The notes under the pieces: generated by a model
What the model saw: only the letters and a program-made list of their open reading frames with translations
The model's database searches: none
What the model was told of the DNA's origin: nothing
From: Tabrizicola sp.
Lineage (GTDB): Bacteria; Pseudomonadota; Alphaproteobacteria; Rhodobacterales; Rhodobacteraceae
Direction: 5' to 3'
NCBI RefSeq assembly: GCF_030373185.1
Contig: NZ_JAUCZH010000002.1
Location: forward strand, 1 to 64,000
Length of the DNA: 64,000 nucleotides
Shown: piece by piece, positions 9,891 to 18,728 of the stretch
Numbering within the stretch: position 1 is the first letter of the stretch
How the letters are laid out: every line of letters begins with the position of its first letter
Translations under genes and position numbers: made by a program

Positions 9891-10337
9891 TCAGCTTTCC
9901 GGCGGCGTGACCTGGCTTGGCCTTAGCCGACCCAGCCCATCCAGAGTTCCTAGACGGCCACCTTGTCTGCCGGAGTACTCACGGGCGCTACGGCGTCCCA
10001 TTCTATCGGTAATCGTGATTGTGAAGCTGTTGCCCGCTAGCCGAGCGTCGAAGCGTACCAGACACTCGCGGTAGTCAGCATGGTCCACACCATGCTTTTC
10101 ACAAAACGCAGGAAATGCGTTCGCGACCAGTGGCGCGGTGTGCTCCAAGTTACCTCCGGGGAAGACACCCGTCAGTTTTCCTGACAACACATCTATTACC
10201 ACGTATCCCTGGGGCGTCGCCGCAGCCTCCGCGTAGACAGATATATGGAGGACGTAGTTTGGAACAATGAAACTCAGGCCTCCGGAAAGGGAGTCCGCCA
10301 AATTGTGTGCCACACTGTGTAGCTTGCTGTGCTTCAT
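9891..10337 (-). CDS. Unrecognised 148-residue protein with atypical codon use
   Basis: I do not recognise the family. The product starts MKHSKLHSVAHNLADSLSGG, has an alternating hydrophobic/beta-rich middle (YVVIDVLSGKLTGVFPGG, then FTITITD) and a basic, Gly/Arg-rich tail. There is no signal peptide or membrane span. Codon use differs from the neighbours: ATA, CTA, AGA and AGG codons and AT-richer wobble positions occur, which suggests acquisition by transfer. No clear ribosome site precedes the ATG at 10337. It is convergent with the hydroxyacyl-CoA dehydrogenase (6-base gap). Open frame and protein-like composition support a real gene, but not strongly. Confidence 0.55.
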   Translation of the reverse strand: MKHSKLHSVAHNLADSLSGGLSFIVPNYVLHISVYAEAAATPQGYVVIDVLSGKLTGVFPGGNLEHTAPLVANAFPAFCEKHGVDHADYRECLVRFDARLAGNSFTITITDRMGRRSAREYSGRQGGRLGTLDGLGRLRPSQVTPPES

Positions 10338-10400
10338 CGCGTCAGGATAGCGGGAAATGCTCTGAGAAACAGTCCTTATGCTATGTTGACTGAGAGCGGA

Positions 10401-11324
10401 CTACTTCCCCAACGCCAGCGTATGCTCCCGCAGCCAGGCCAGGAACCCCCGCGGGTTGCCCTCCCACTTCTTCAGCTCCTCAGCCGGGATCGGTTCGCCG
10501 ATCACCGGCCGCGTCGGTTTGAAGAGGCTGCGCTTGATCTCATAAAGCAAAAGGCCCTGCCGGATGGTGTCGGACACCTGGTTCGCAATCTGGAACGCGC
10601 GGGAATTCTGGCCGGGGAAATAGATCGGCAGGATCGTGGCACCCGAGGATTTCACAACTTTATGCGTGAAAACATTCCACTCGGCCTCGACTGCCGTCCC
10701 CCACCAGCCCGGGCTCATCGCGACCTTCCCCGCTGGGAAAAGGATGATGACGCCGCCAGCCTTCAGATGCCGCATGGTGTCGTCGCGCATCTTCAGCCCC
10801 AGTTCCCGGGCGTTGTCTTCGTGCGGGAAGGGGACGGGGATCATGAACTCCTCCACCTCCGGGATCCCGGTGAGGAGCGAGCGGGTCAGGATCTTGAAGT
10901 CGGACCGGACGCGGTTGATCATCTCGGCCATGACCATGCCGTCAACCAGCCCGGAGGGATGGTTTGCCACCACGACCAGCGGCCCGGTTGCCGGGATGCG
11001 GGAGATTTCTTCGGCGGGAGTGTCGATACGGATGCCCATGTGACGGATCGCCTTGGGCCAGAACGGGGCGCCGTGAGGCGCGCCGGATTTTTCAAAGCTG
11101 CGAATCAGGCGCAAAAGCTGGACCTTGGCGGTCATCCATTCAATCACGCGGATCGTGCCGGCCTTGACGGGGTTCTTGAAGGTGCCGGCATAGGAAAGTC
11201 GACGCATATCGTATTGACGCTCGACCGCTGCACTGCGCGGCAAGCCGTCATGCGGCTCTACCGCATCCCCGATATGAGACTGTTCCGTCACGAAGCGACT
11301 GCCTTCATCCCCAGCGCGCTTCAA
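10401..11324 (-). CDS. PlsC-like lysophospholipid acyltransferase
   Basis: The product is a membrane-associated glycerolipid or ornithine-lipid type acyltransferase. Motif 1 is NHPSGLVDG, with the His and Asp of the acyltransferase active site, followed by the later FPAGKVAMSP and ILPIYFPGQNSR blocks of the haemolysin-like PlsC subgroup. At 307 residues it includes an N-terminal extension; the first possible start is TTG at 11324, overlapping the ptsH stop, while ATG 11207 (MRRLSYAGTF) is an alternative. It lies at the end of the chvI-chvG-hprK-rapZ-EIIA-HPr series, which suggests membrane-lipid synthesis under the same control. The acyl acceptor is unknown. Confidence 0.85.
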   Translation of the reverse strand: MKRAGDEGSRFVTEQSHIGDAVEPHDGLPRSAAVERQYDMRRLSYAGTFKNPVKAGTIRVIEWMTAKVQLLRLIRSFEKSGAPHGAPFWPKAIRHMGIRIDTPAEEISRIPATGPLVVVANHPSGLVDGMVMAEMINRVRSDFKILTRSLLTGIPEVEEFMIPVPFPHEDNARELGLKMRDDTMRHLKAGGVIILFPAGKVAMSPGWWGTAVEAEWNVFTHKVVKSSGATILPIYFPGQNSRAFQIANQVSDTIRQGLLLYEIKRSLFKPTRPVIGEPIPAEELKKWEGNPRGFLAWLREHTLALGK

Positions 11325-11590
11325 TACTCCTCACCGAAGCGGGCTGCAACCAGCGCTTCCAGAGCATCGGCGAGCTTCCCCGCTTCTTCTCCGGATGTCT
11401 TCACCTCAATAGTGGTTCCACGAGAGGCTGCCAACATCAAAAGGCCCATGATGCTGTCACCCGAGACCGAAAGCCCGTCCTTCAGCACCTCGGCCCTTGC
11501 GTCATGCGCTTCGACGACTTCGACGAATTTTGCGCTTGCCCGCGCATGCAGGCCCTTTTCGTTGACGATCCGCAGGGTTCTGCTGGTCAT
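11321..11590 (-). CDS. ptsH: Phosphocarrier protein HPr
   Basis: HPr relays phosphate from enzyme I. The 89-residue protein has both phosphorylation sites: His15 in GLHARASAKF (PTS phosphate) and Ser46 in SGDSIMGLLML, the target of HPr kinase. It is encoded three bases downstream of the EIIA gene and two genes after hprK and rapZ, with no sugar permease nearby, so this is a regulatory phosphotransferase branch rather than a sugar uptake system. The stop overlaps the next gene by TTGA. Confidence 0.96.
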   Translation of the reverse strand: MTSRTLRIVNEKGLHARASAKFVEVVEAHDARAEVLKDGLSVSGDSIMGLLMLAASRGTTIEVKTSGEEAGKLADALEALVAARFGEEY

Positions 11591-11593
11591 GGC

Positions 11594-11989
11594 TTACGCC
11601 CCGTTGCCCAGATCGAGGGCGTTGATGTATTTCCGCCCCGCATCCAGCGCCGCCGCGACAGCATCGGGAACGGCCATGTCGCGCGATTTGGCCAGCTTGA
11701 TCAGCATTGGCAGATTCGCGCCATAGAGGATTCGACGGCCACTGGTGGCGCAGGCCGGAAGCGACAGGTTGGAGGGCGAGCCCCCGAACATGTCGGTCAC
11801 CAGCACAACCCCCTGCCCGGTGTCCACCTCATCGGCGGCAGTGCAGATTTCCTGCTGCTTGGCCATGCGGTCATGGTCATCCTCGATTGCAATGGCCCGC
11901 ATGCCGGCCTGCTTGCCCACAACGTGTTCGACCGCCGAGAGATACTCCCGCGCCAGACCGCCATGTGCAACGATCACGATACCGATCAA
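11594..11989 (-). CDS. PTS EIIA component, mannose family
   Basis: This 131-residue protein has the EIIA-Man fold: N-terminal [12 protein letters not shown] with phospho-acceptor His9, [15 protein letters not shown] and [10 protein letters not shown]. In alphaproteobacteria this stand-alone EIIA is phosphorylated by HPr and acts as a regulatory output. It appears to start with TTG at 11989, embedded in the rapZ stop (TTGA overlap), which implies coupled translation. No EIIB/C/D subunits are present in the window. Confidence 0.93.
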   Translation of the reverse strand: MIGIVIVAHGGLAREYLSAVEHVVGKQAGMRAIAIEDDHDRMAKQQEICTAADEVDTGQGVVLVTDMFGGSPSNLSLPACATSGRRILYGANLPMLIKLAKSRDMAVPDAVAAALDAGRKYINALDLGNGA

Positions 11990-12900
11990 GCGTCTGCCAC
12001 CCTCATTGCGTCAGGCAGGCCAGTGGCCGCCCTGCGTTCCAGTTCCCGGTGCCGTTTTGACACTGGCCAGCCCGCCTCTGCAAGCGCGTTCCCGACAAGT
12101 TCCGCTATTGCGACCGACCGGTGTTGCCCTCCGGTGCAGCCAAAGCCGATTGACAGATGCGCCTTGCCTTCCTCCAGATGGGCAGGAAGCAGAAACAGCA
12201 AAAGATCCTGCAATTTCCGAAAGAATTCCGCGAACCGGGGGTCCGCACGGACAAAGGCTTCGACGCGGGGATCGCGGCCATCCAGCAGGCGCAGTTCAGG
12301 CACCCAATGCGGATTCGCAAGAAATCGGCAGTCGAAAATCATGTCCACACCGCGCAGAACGCCACGTTTGTAGCTGAACGACTGGACCGAGACCGAAAGC
12401 CGCCCGGTGGCGCTGGTGTCGAAAAGCCCCGCCACCTCGGCCTTCAGGTCGTGCTGGTTCAGCTCTGTCGTGTCGATCAGATGGTCGGCCCGAACCCGGA
12501 TCGGGGCCAGAAGGTCAATCTCGCGCTCAACCCCCTGTGCGGGCGTTTCGGCGGGGGCAAGCGGATGGCGCCGGCGGGTTTCCGAAAACCGCCGGATCAG
12601 GACCGAGGGCGCACAGTCAAGATAAAGGACATCAAGCGAAACCCGGGGGTCGCGGGTAAGGGTGTCGATCAGTTCGATCAGGGCCGTAGCGTTGAAATCA
12701 CGGTTCCTGACATCAAGCCCTAGGGCAATCGGTCTGCCCAGCGGTTCCCCCTCGATCAGACGCGGGACGAGGCTTAGCGGGATATTGTCGATCCCCTCAT
12801 ACCCCAGATCCTCCAGCACGCGAATCGCGGTCGTTCGCCCGGCACCTGACGGCCCGGTCACAAAGATGATGCGATGGTCAGTGCCGGGGTCAGCGGTCAT
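11986..12900 (-). CDS. rapZ: RapZ-family RNase adapter / nucleotide-binding protein
   Basis: RapZ-family proteins bind nucleotides and in Enterobacteria control glucosamine-6-phosphate synthase through small RNAs; the alphaproteobacterial role is less defined. The 304-residue product (ATG 12900) has a P-loop at [21 protein letters not shown], and the C-terminal domain has [13 protein letters not shown], the family signature. The usual P-loop Lys is Arg here (GRTT). It lies 19 bases downstream of hprK and overlaps the EIIA gene. Confidence 0.94.
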   Translation of the reverse strand: MTADPGTDHRIIFVTGPSGAGRTTAIRVLEDLGYEGIDNIPLSLVPRLIEGEPLGRPIALGLDVRNRDFNATALIELIDTLTRDPRVSLDVLYLDCAPSVLIRRFSETRRRHPLAPAETPAQGVEREIDLLAPIRVRADHLIDTTELNQHDLKAEVAGLFDTSATGRLSVSVQSFSYKRGVLRGVDMIFDCRFLANPHWVPELRLLDGRDPRVEAFVRADPRFAEFFRKLQDLLLFLLPAHLEEGKAHLSIGFGCTGGQHRSVAIAELVGNALAEAGWPVSKRHRELERRAATGLPDAMRVADA

Positions 12901-12919
12901 TCGGTGGTTCCTGCGGGCA

Positions 12920-13345
12920 TCATGCCTGCCGCCCTTGCTGAAGATAGAGCAGGAGCGCTTGGGGAAAATGGCCATTCTGCGGGTGCAGCACAAGATCGAC
13001 CTCGCATCCCAGTATCGTGATCTTGCGCAGGGGCGGCAGGCGCTGGACTTCGGGCTGGCCCAGATCTGCAACCAGCGTGATCGCGGCGCTGTCCACCACC
13101 GGGCTACGCAGAAGGCCGACGCCTCGCGCCTCGATCAGGCCGCGGATCGGGGCTGGGCATCGGGCGATCAGATTGCCCCCTGCGACGGAAACGTCGGTCC
13201 GATCATCGGCAACCAGCACCGCGCCAAGGCCGATCAGGCGCAACGCAAGGGACGACTTGCCCGAACCGGACGGGCCAAGGATCAGAAGGCCCCGCCCTTC
13301 CACCGCCACGCAAGACCCGTGCAGGATCTGGCCTGGTGTGTCCAT
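12920..13345 (-). CDS. hprK: HPr kinase/phosphorylase, short alphaproteobacterial form
   Basis: HprK phosphorylates HPr on Ser46. This 141-residue form has only the C-terminal catalytic domain: Walker [16 protein letters not shown] at about 29-43 and [10 protein letters not shown], the acidic pair after it. The larger Firmicute N-terminal domain is absent, as is usual in alphaproteobacteria. ATG 13345 overlaps the chvG stop (TGATG); GTG 13348 is an alternative. Because chvG just upstream carries a frameshift, polarity on hprK and the following genes is possible. Confidence 0.92.
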   Translation of the reverse strand: MDTPGQILHGSCVAVEGRGLLILGPSGSGKSSLALRLIGLGAVLVADDRTDVSVAGGNLIARCPAPIRGLIEARGVGLLRSPVVDSAAITLVADLGQPEVQRLPPLRKITILGCEVDLVLHPQNGHFPQALLLYLQQGRQA

Positions 13346-15044
13346 CACACCGGCAGGCCGACAACAAAGCGCGCCCCAAGCGGCTCTGAAGTCGGGTCGG
13401 CGGCGGTAGGGCGGATGTTCTCGGCCCAGATCACGCCGCCATGCGCCTCGACGATCTGTTTGGAGATCGCAAGGCCAAGGCCGGAGTGCTGGCCGAACTC
13501 GGCTTGCGGGCGTTCGGAATAGAACCGCTTGAAAACCTTGGCCAGCGCCTGTTCCGGGATGCCGGGGCCGGTATCTTCCACCACCACCAGCACCCGGTTT
13601 TCGCGGCGGCGCGCCCAGACACGCACCGCATCACCCTCCTCGCAGAACGAGATGGCATTGGTGACAAGGTTGACGAAAACCTGCGCCAGTCGCGCTTCAA
13701 GCCCATGAATGGCGATCGGTTCCGACGGCAGGTCGATGATGAAATCCACGCCCTTCTCGCCAGCTTGCTGGCTTAGGTATTGGCACAGATTTGACAGCGT
13801 TTTCAGAAGGTTGAACTCTTCTTCCTCTTCCTTCACCAATTCGCTGTCCAGCCGGGACGCATTGGAGATGTCGCTGACCAGTCGGTCAAGCCGGCGCACG
13901 TCATGTTCGATCACATCCAGCAGTTTCTCGCGCTGGTCTTCCTTCTTGACGAAACGAAGCGACCCGACAGCAGACCGAAGCGACGCCAGCGGGTTCTTGA
14001 TCTCATGCGCGACATCGGCAGCAAACTGTTCGTTCGCGTCGATACGGTCATAGAGGGCGGAAACCATCCCCCGCATTGCCACGGACAATCGACCGATCTC
14101 GTCTGGCCGCGCCGCAAGGTCGGGGATGCGAACCCGGGACGGGGCCACCCGACGGGCGTCTTTGTCGCGGCCGATTTCGGCGGCGGCGGCAAGGTCCGAC
14201 AACGGGTTGGAAATGGTCGAGGCCAGCATCAGGCTAAGGCCGATCGATACCAGCACGGCCAGCAGGAACATTTGCAGGATCTGTTCGCGCTCGTACCGCA
14301 CCAGCCGTTCAATTTCGGCCGACGTAGAGGTCAGAACCACCACCCCCACAAGCTGCCCCGATACGGTGACCGGGGCTCCTACAGAAAACAGCATGCTCCC
14401 TTCGCTGTCCCGCGCCGTCCGCGAAACGGTATCCCCACCACGGGCGGCATCGAAGACGACAAGTGCTTGTTGCGCGGCGTCTATGGTTTCGGTGCGAATG
14501 CCCTGCCCTTGCCTCAGGATCGCTGTAACCCAGTTCCAGACACCTTCCAGAAAATCGGTCAGAATGGTCGGCTGGCCGGGGTTTGAAAGCAGCGTATCCG
14601 TTCCCTGACCGACCTTGGAGGCGATGATCCGTCCGGTTGGATCGAAGACAAAAACCTCGACCATAGGGTCGACATTCATCCGCGCCAGCGTTTCGCTGAA
14701 GTCAAAGGCCGCGACGCCGGGGACAATCCGCGCCTCGTAGACATTGGCGATCAGTTCAGCCTGACGCGCCATGCCCTGCTGCCGCTGCAAGGCAAGGCAA
14801 GGCTGTCGCGAAACGGGTTCATGAACAGGACGCCAACCACCAGCATGACAAGCGCCATGAGGTTGAACACGATGATCTTGCGCGCCAAGGGCGAACGGTT
14901 CAGCGCCACGATGCTGCGGGCGCCGCGCCCTTCCTTCAGCCGCTCGACCGTGGCATCGGGCGATACCCAGTCTTCGCCCAACAGAACGTCACCCGACCGT
15001 TTAGGCTGGGCGTCCTCTAGTCCGATCCTGGGTGCCGCGGTCAT
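13345..15044 (-). pseudogene. chvG: ChvG-type sensor histidine kinase, frameshifted by a 5-bp repeat unit
   Basis: ChvG is the membrane kinase that phosphorylates ChvI. The N-terminal 90 or so codons (start ATG 15044) carry the cytoplasmic leader and first membrane span (KIIVFNLMALVMLVVGVLF) and end in FRDSLAL. The rest continues in another frame from QRQQGMARQAEL: a periplasmic domain, second span, HAMP-like region, His box FAADVAHEIKNPL and ATPase motifs (NLVTNA, DTGPGIP, GLGLAI). The frames part at 14788-14802, where CCTTG (minus strand) occurs three times; with two copies the frame is continuous and the protein would be 564 residues, normal for ChvG. Without a second start the product is truncated after the first span. 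Confidence 0.9.
14788..14802 (-). repeat. Three-copy pentanucleotide tract inside chvG
   Basis: CAAGG (plus strand) is repeated at 14788-14792, 14793-14797 and 14798-14802. Removing one unit restores the chvG reading frame exactly. Tracts of this kind change length by slipped-strand replication. Confidence 0.92.
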
Positions 15045-15056
15045 TCCAGGGGGCCG

Positions 15057-15758
15057 TCACTCTTCGTTGTAGCGGTAACCGATTCCGTAGAGTGTCTCGA
15101 TTGCCGAAAAGGTTTCATCGACAGAACGCATCTTCTTGCGCAGCCGCTTGATATGGCTGTCGATGGTGCGATCATCGACATACACTTGGTCATCATAGGC
15201 CACATCCATCAACTGATCACGCGATTTCACAAAGCCAGGGCGCTGCGCAAGCGCCTGAAGCAGGAGGAACTCGGTGACGGTCAGCGACACCTCCATTCCC
15301 TTCCATGTGACGGAATGGCGCAGAGGGTCCATCCGCAATGCGCCACGCTCCATCATCCGGGTTTCTTCGGTGGCCGCCGCTTCGCCGGTGTTGATCGCCT
15401 CCTGACGGCGCAAAAGCGCGCGGATGCGTTCGACCAGCAGACGCTGGCTGAAGGGCTTCTTGACGTAGTCGTCAGCCCCCATGCGCAGCCCCAGAACCTC
15501 GTCGATCTCGTCGTCTTTCGAGGTCAGGAAGATCACGGGGATCGAGGTCTTCTGCCGCATGCGTTGCAGCAGATCCATGCCATCCATCCGCGGCATCTTG
15601 ATATCAAGGACAGCCATGTCCGGCATGCGGCGATTGAACGCCTCAAGCGCGGATTGACCGTCATTGTACGTCTCAACCTCAAACCCCTCGGCCTCAAGCG
15701 TCATGGCGACTGAGGTCAGGATGTTTCTGTCGTCGTCCACAAGGGCGATACGCGACAT
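15057..15758 (-). CDS. chvI: ChvI-type OmpR-family response regulator
   Basis: ChvI is the DNA-binding partner of ChvG. The 233-residue protein has a receiver domain (VDDD at 7-10, phospho-acceptor Asp52 in [25 protein letters not shown]) and a winged-helix output domain with [27 protein letters not shown] and the C-terminal IGYRY. ATG 15758 is chosen over an upstream start because GGGAGG precedes it. It is 12 bases upstream of chvG and divergent from pckA, an arrangement also found in rhizobia and Agrobacterium, where ChvI controls envelope and acid responses. Confidence 0.96.
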   Translation of the reverse strand: MSRIALVDDDRNILTSVAMTLEAEGFEVETYNDGQSALEAFNRRMPDMAVLDIKMPRMDGMDLLQRMRQKTSIPVIFLTSKDDEIDEVLGLRMGADDYVKKPFSQRLLVERIRALLRRQEAINTGEAAATEETRMMERGALRMDPLRHSVTWKGMEVSLTVTEFLLLQALAQRPGFVKSRDQLMDVAYDDQVYVDDRTIDSHIKRLRKKMRSVDETFSAIETLYGIGYRYNEE

Positions 15759-16114
15759 CTTCGGGCCTCCCGGTAACTGCTGCAACACAAAGCATAATTT
15801 GGACTGATTGTCATACCTGCGAGAACGATAATCAACAGGAAAGCGAATCACCTTGGCAGAACTGGGGCAAAGGGTGGCAATTTGGCCGACAGGCCATCAA
15901 TTTTCGCCGACCGGGGACCGCAGCGGGGGGATGGTTGCGCTAACGGCAAAATGATTGCGCTAACGCCTTGAAAACATGCTATTCTGCCTTTGAACCATCA
16001 TGCTATAGGCCGCTTACGATCAGCCCGGACAGCGGCTTGTCGCGGCATTCATTGGCCCGGATGCCATGGGACGGAACCGCCGCATCGATGGCTGCGGCAA
16101 CGGGAGCTTGCAGG
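15759..16114. other. Divergent intergenic region between chvI and pckA
   Basis: This 356-base stretch holds no convincing gene. It contains two copies of TTGCGCTAACG (15935-15945 and 15955-15965), annotated separately, and must carry the promoters of both chvI and pckA. I could not pick a clear -35/-10 pair. Confidence 0.7.
15933..15965 (+). promoter_or_regulatory. Paired LacI-family-like operator upstream of pckA
   Basis: TTGCGCTAACG occurs at 15935-15945 and again at 15955-15965, exactly 20 bases apart, so both lie on the same DNA face. Each, with its flank (GGTTGC|GCTAAC and GATTGC|GCTAAC), is an imperfect palindrome around a central GCGC of the kind bound by LacI-family carbon regulators (CceR/PckR-type in alphaproteobacteria). 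The assignment to a specific regulator is inference. Confidence 0.5.
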
Positions 16115-17713
16115 ATGACCCAAGGACGCGTGAACCCTCTTCAAAAGCTTGAAAGCCAAGGCATTTCGGGTGTGGCGGTCGCCCACTACAATTATGTCGA
16201 GGCGGCTTTGGTCGAAGCGGCGGTCGTGCGGGGCGAAGGGCGGTTGGGCAGGGGCGGTGCTTTTCTGTGCGAAACGGGGCAGTTCACCGGACGATCCCCG
16301 AAGGACAAGTTCGTGGTCCGCACCCCGGCAACCGAAGGCACGATCTGGTGGGAAAACAACGCGGCCATGACGCCTGATGCCTATGCGCGCCTCAAGGCTG
16401 ACATGCTGGCCCATGTGCAGGGGTCGGAGCTTTTCGTGCAGGATCTATACGCCGGGGCAGACCCCCTGCACCGGCTGGATGTGCGGGTGGTGACCGAACT
16501 GGCATGGCATGGCCTGTTCATCCGCCACCTGCTGCGGCGGCCGGAACGGGAGGAACTGGACAGTTTTGTTCCAGACTGGACAATCATCAACTGCCCGTCG
16601 TTCAAGGCAGACCCGGCCCGGCACGGTTGCCGGACGGAGACCGTCATTGCGCTGAACTTTGACGAAAAGACGGTGCTGATCGCCAACACCGCCTACGCGG
16701 GCGAAAACAAGAAGGCGGTCTTCACCGTCCTGAACTATCTTCTGCCGGACAAAGGCGTGATGGCCATGCATTGCAGCGCCAACCATGCGCTTGGCAATCC
16801 GGTGGATGCGGCTGTGTTCTTCGGTCTGTCAGGCACGGGCAAGACCACACTTTCGGCCAGCCCCGACCGCACCCTGATCGGCGATGACGAACATGGCTGG
16901 TCCGACCGGGGCATCTTCAACTTCGAAGGCGGCTGCTACGCCAAGACCATCGACCTTTCGCCCACGGCAGAGCCGGAGATCTACGCCACCACGCACCGTT
17001 TCGGCACGGTGGTGGAAAACATGGTCTATGATCCCGACACGCTGGAACTGGATTTCGCCAACCGCAGCCTCACGGAAAACACCCGTTGCGCCTACCCGCT
17101 TGAGGCGATTTCCAACGCCTCGGCCACCGGGCTTGGCGGCCATCCGCGCCATGTGGTGATGCTGACCTGTGATGCCTTCGGGGTGCTGCCACCCATCGCG
17201 CGGCTGTCACCGGCACAGGCGATGTATCATTTCCTGTCCGGCTTCACTTCCAAGGCTGCCGGGACGGAACGCGGGGTGACCGAACCGCAGCCGACATTCT
17301 CCACCTGCTTCGGCGCACCCTTCATGCCGCGCCGGCCCGAGGTTTATGGCAAACTTCTGCAAGCCAAGATCGCCAAGCATGGCGCATCCTGCTGGCTGGT
17401 GAATACGGGCTGGACCGGCGGGGCCTATGGCACCGGCAAGCGGATGCCGATCAAGGCGACGCGGGCGCTGTTGGCAGCGGCGCTGGATGGCAGCCTGAAC
17501 ACCGCCACCTTCCGGCGCGACCCGATGTTCGGCTTTGAAGTGCCGGTGGAGGTGCCGGGCGTTGACCCTGCCCTGCTGGACCCGCGCCGCACCTGGACTG
17601 ATCCTGCCGCCTATGACGCGCAAGCGAACCGGCTGGTCGAGATGTTCTCGAAGAACTTCGCGCAATATGTGCCGTTCATTGATGCCGACGTGAAGGCCGC
17701 TGCAATCGGCTGA
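16115..17713 (+). CDS. pckA: Phosphoenolpyruvate carboxykinase (ATP)
   Basis: PckA converts oxaloacetate and ATP to phosphoenolpyruvate and CO2, the entry step of gluconeogenesis. The 532-residue product has the substrate loop [12 protein letters not shown], the metal and P-loop region [31 protein letters not shown] and [17 protein letters not shown] 16115 (MTQGRVNP) is preferred over upstream in-frame starts because it matches the family start and follows a purine-rich stretch ending in AGG. It is divergent from chvI and preceded by a paired operator-like repeat. Growth on C1/C2 or C4 substrates, including methylated amines, would need it. Confidence 0.97.
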   Translation: MTQGRVNPLQKLESQGISGVAVAHYNYVEAALVEAAVVRGEGRLGRGGAFLCETGQFTGRSPKDKFVVRTPATEGTIWWENNAAMTPDAYARLKADMLAHVQGSELFVQDLYAGADPLHRLDVRVVTELAWHGLFIRHLLRRPEREELDSFVPDWTIINCPSFKADPARHGCRTETVIALNFDEKTVLIANTAYAGENKKAVFTVLNYLLPDKGVMAMHCSANHALGNPVDAAVFFGLSGTGKTTLSASPDRTLIGDDEHGWSDRGIFNFEGGCYAKTIDLSPTAEPEIYATTHRFGTVVENMVYDPDTLELDFANRSLTENTRCAYPLEAISNASATGLGGHPRHVVMLTCDAFGVLPPIARLSPAQAMYHFLSGFTSKAAGTERGVTEPQPTFSTCFGAPFMPRRPEVYGKLLQAKIAKHGASCWLVNTGWTGGAYGTGKRMPIKATRALLAAALDGSLNTATFRRDPMFGFEVPVEVPGVDPALLDPRRTWTDPAAYDAQANRLVEMFSKNFAQYVPFIDADVKAAAIG

Positions 17714-17727
17714 TCCCTTTCGGCACC

Positions 17728-17767
17728 CTGACGACCCGTCTTGCTGATCCAGCAGTCGGGCCGTCAG
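17728..17767. terminator. Hairpin between convergent pckA and the TauE/SafE gene
   Basis: An imperfect inverted repeat pairs 17728-17746 with 17750-17767 around an ATC loop. It includes the last codons of the convergent permease gene. There is no strong T-run on either side, so efficiency as a terminator is uncertain. Confidence 0.5.
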
Positions 17768-18540
17768 GTCGCGAACAGCGCCAGCCGCACCATGTTCAGG
17801 CCGGTCAGCACCAGAAGCACCTGTGTCCAGCGGCGAAAGCGCCCTTGGTCCAACCGGTCTTGCACCGCATAGCCAAGGTATAGCCCAAGCAGCGCCGGCA
17901 CCGTAAGCGCAGCGGAAAAGGCCAGCGTCTGCGCATTGGCAAGCCCAGTCCCCAGATGCGCCGACAACAGCGCCACCGCGCCAATCAGGAACACCACGCC
18001 TTGCGCCCGGATCGCCTGCACCTTCCCCGCCCCGGTGGACAACAGGAACACCAAGAGCGGCGGCCCCCAGATGCCCGAAATCCCACCGTAAAGCCCGCCC
18101 ACGACGCCCAGCCCCCATTCAGCCCGGTTGCGGTGGTGAAGCTTGATCGCAAGGCTTGCCCCCATCAGTTGCAGCGCCGCAAAAGCGGTGATCGGCAGGC
18201 CAAGCAGCAACAGATACACATCTCGCGGGATCATCCCGGCGAAGGGGGCAGAGATGGCGATGCAGATTACCGTGCCGATCAGAAAGCGGTGATAGGTCGC
18301 CGCCGTATCCCGTGCCGCGCCGACGCCCTGCCGAAAGGCTTGCGAGATGTTGGTGGCCAGCGTCGGCAGGATCAGCCCGGCCAAGGCCAGATTGGTGGGC
18401 AGGAACACGGCGAAGGCGGAAATCAGGATCATCGGCATGGCAAAGCCGACAGCCCCCTTCACGATGCCAGCAAAGAAGGTCACGGCCATCGCCGCGACAA
18501 AGGCCTCGGCCGAAAGGCCGACCGTCAGGAAATCAAACAT
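17764..18540 (-). CDS. TauE/SafE-family membrane permease
   Basis: The 258-residue protein has about eight hydrophobic segments and the repeated family pattern: FFAGIVKGAVGFAMPMIL in the first half and GLGVVGGLYGGISGIWGPPLLVFLL in the second. Members are often proposed to export or import sulfite, sulfoacetate or other organic anions. AAGGGG precedes ATG 18540; an upstream start would add an implausible hydrophilic leader. It is divergent from mcd and convergent with pckA; the substrate cannot be inferred. Confidence 0.88.
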   Translation of the reverse strand: MFDFLTVGLSAEAFVAAMAVTFFAGIVKGAVGFAMPMILISAFAVFLPTNLALAGLILPTLATNISQAFRQGVGAARDTAATYHRFLIGTVICIAISAPFAGMIPRDVYLLLLGLPITAFAALQLMGASLAIKLHHRNRAEWGLGVVGGLYGGISGIWGPPLLVFLLSTGAGKVQAIRAQGVVFLIGAVALLSAHLGTGLANAQTLAFSAALTVPALLGLYLGYAVQDRLDQGRFRRWTQVLLVLTGLNMVRLALFAT

Positions 18541-18728
18541 GGGCTTACCCCTTTTGTCGCCCTTGTGGCGCAGTTGGGCTGCAAGGAAAAGGGGGGCAGG
18601 CGTTGCCGCACAGAACGGCTGCGACATTTTCGGTCGCTTGACGCGCCGCACGCGAAATCTAATTGCTCTGCGATTGCGAAGGCGCTAGGTCTTCGCAGGT
18701 GCAGAATCTACGCGACCGGAGACCCGCC

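Noticed and set aside
13345-14790. A separate 481-residue kinase gene starting at TTG 14790
   Set aside because: The TTG is the codon just at the repeat; the sequence before it in the other frame supplies the missing first membrane span and leader of ChvG. It is one frameshifted gene, not two.
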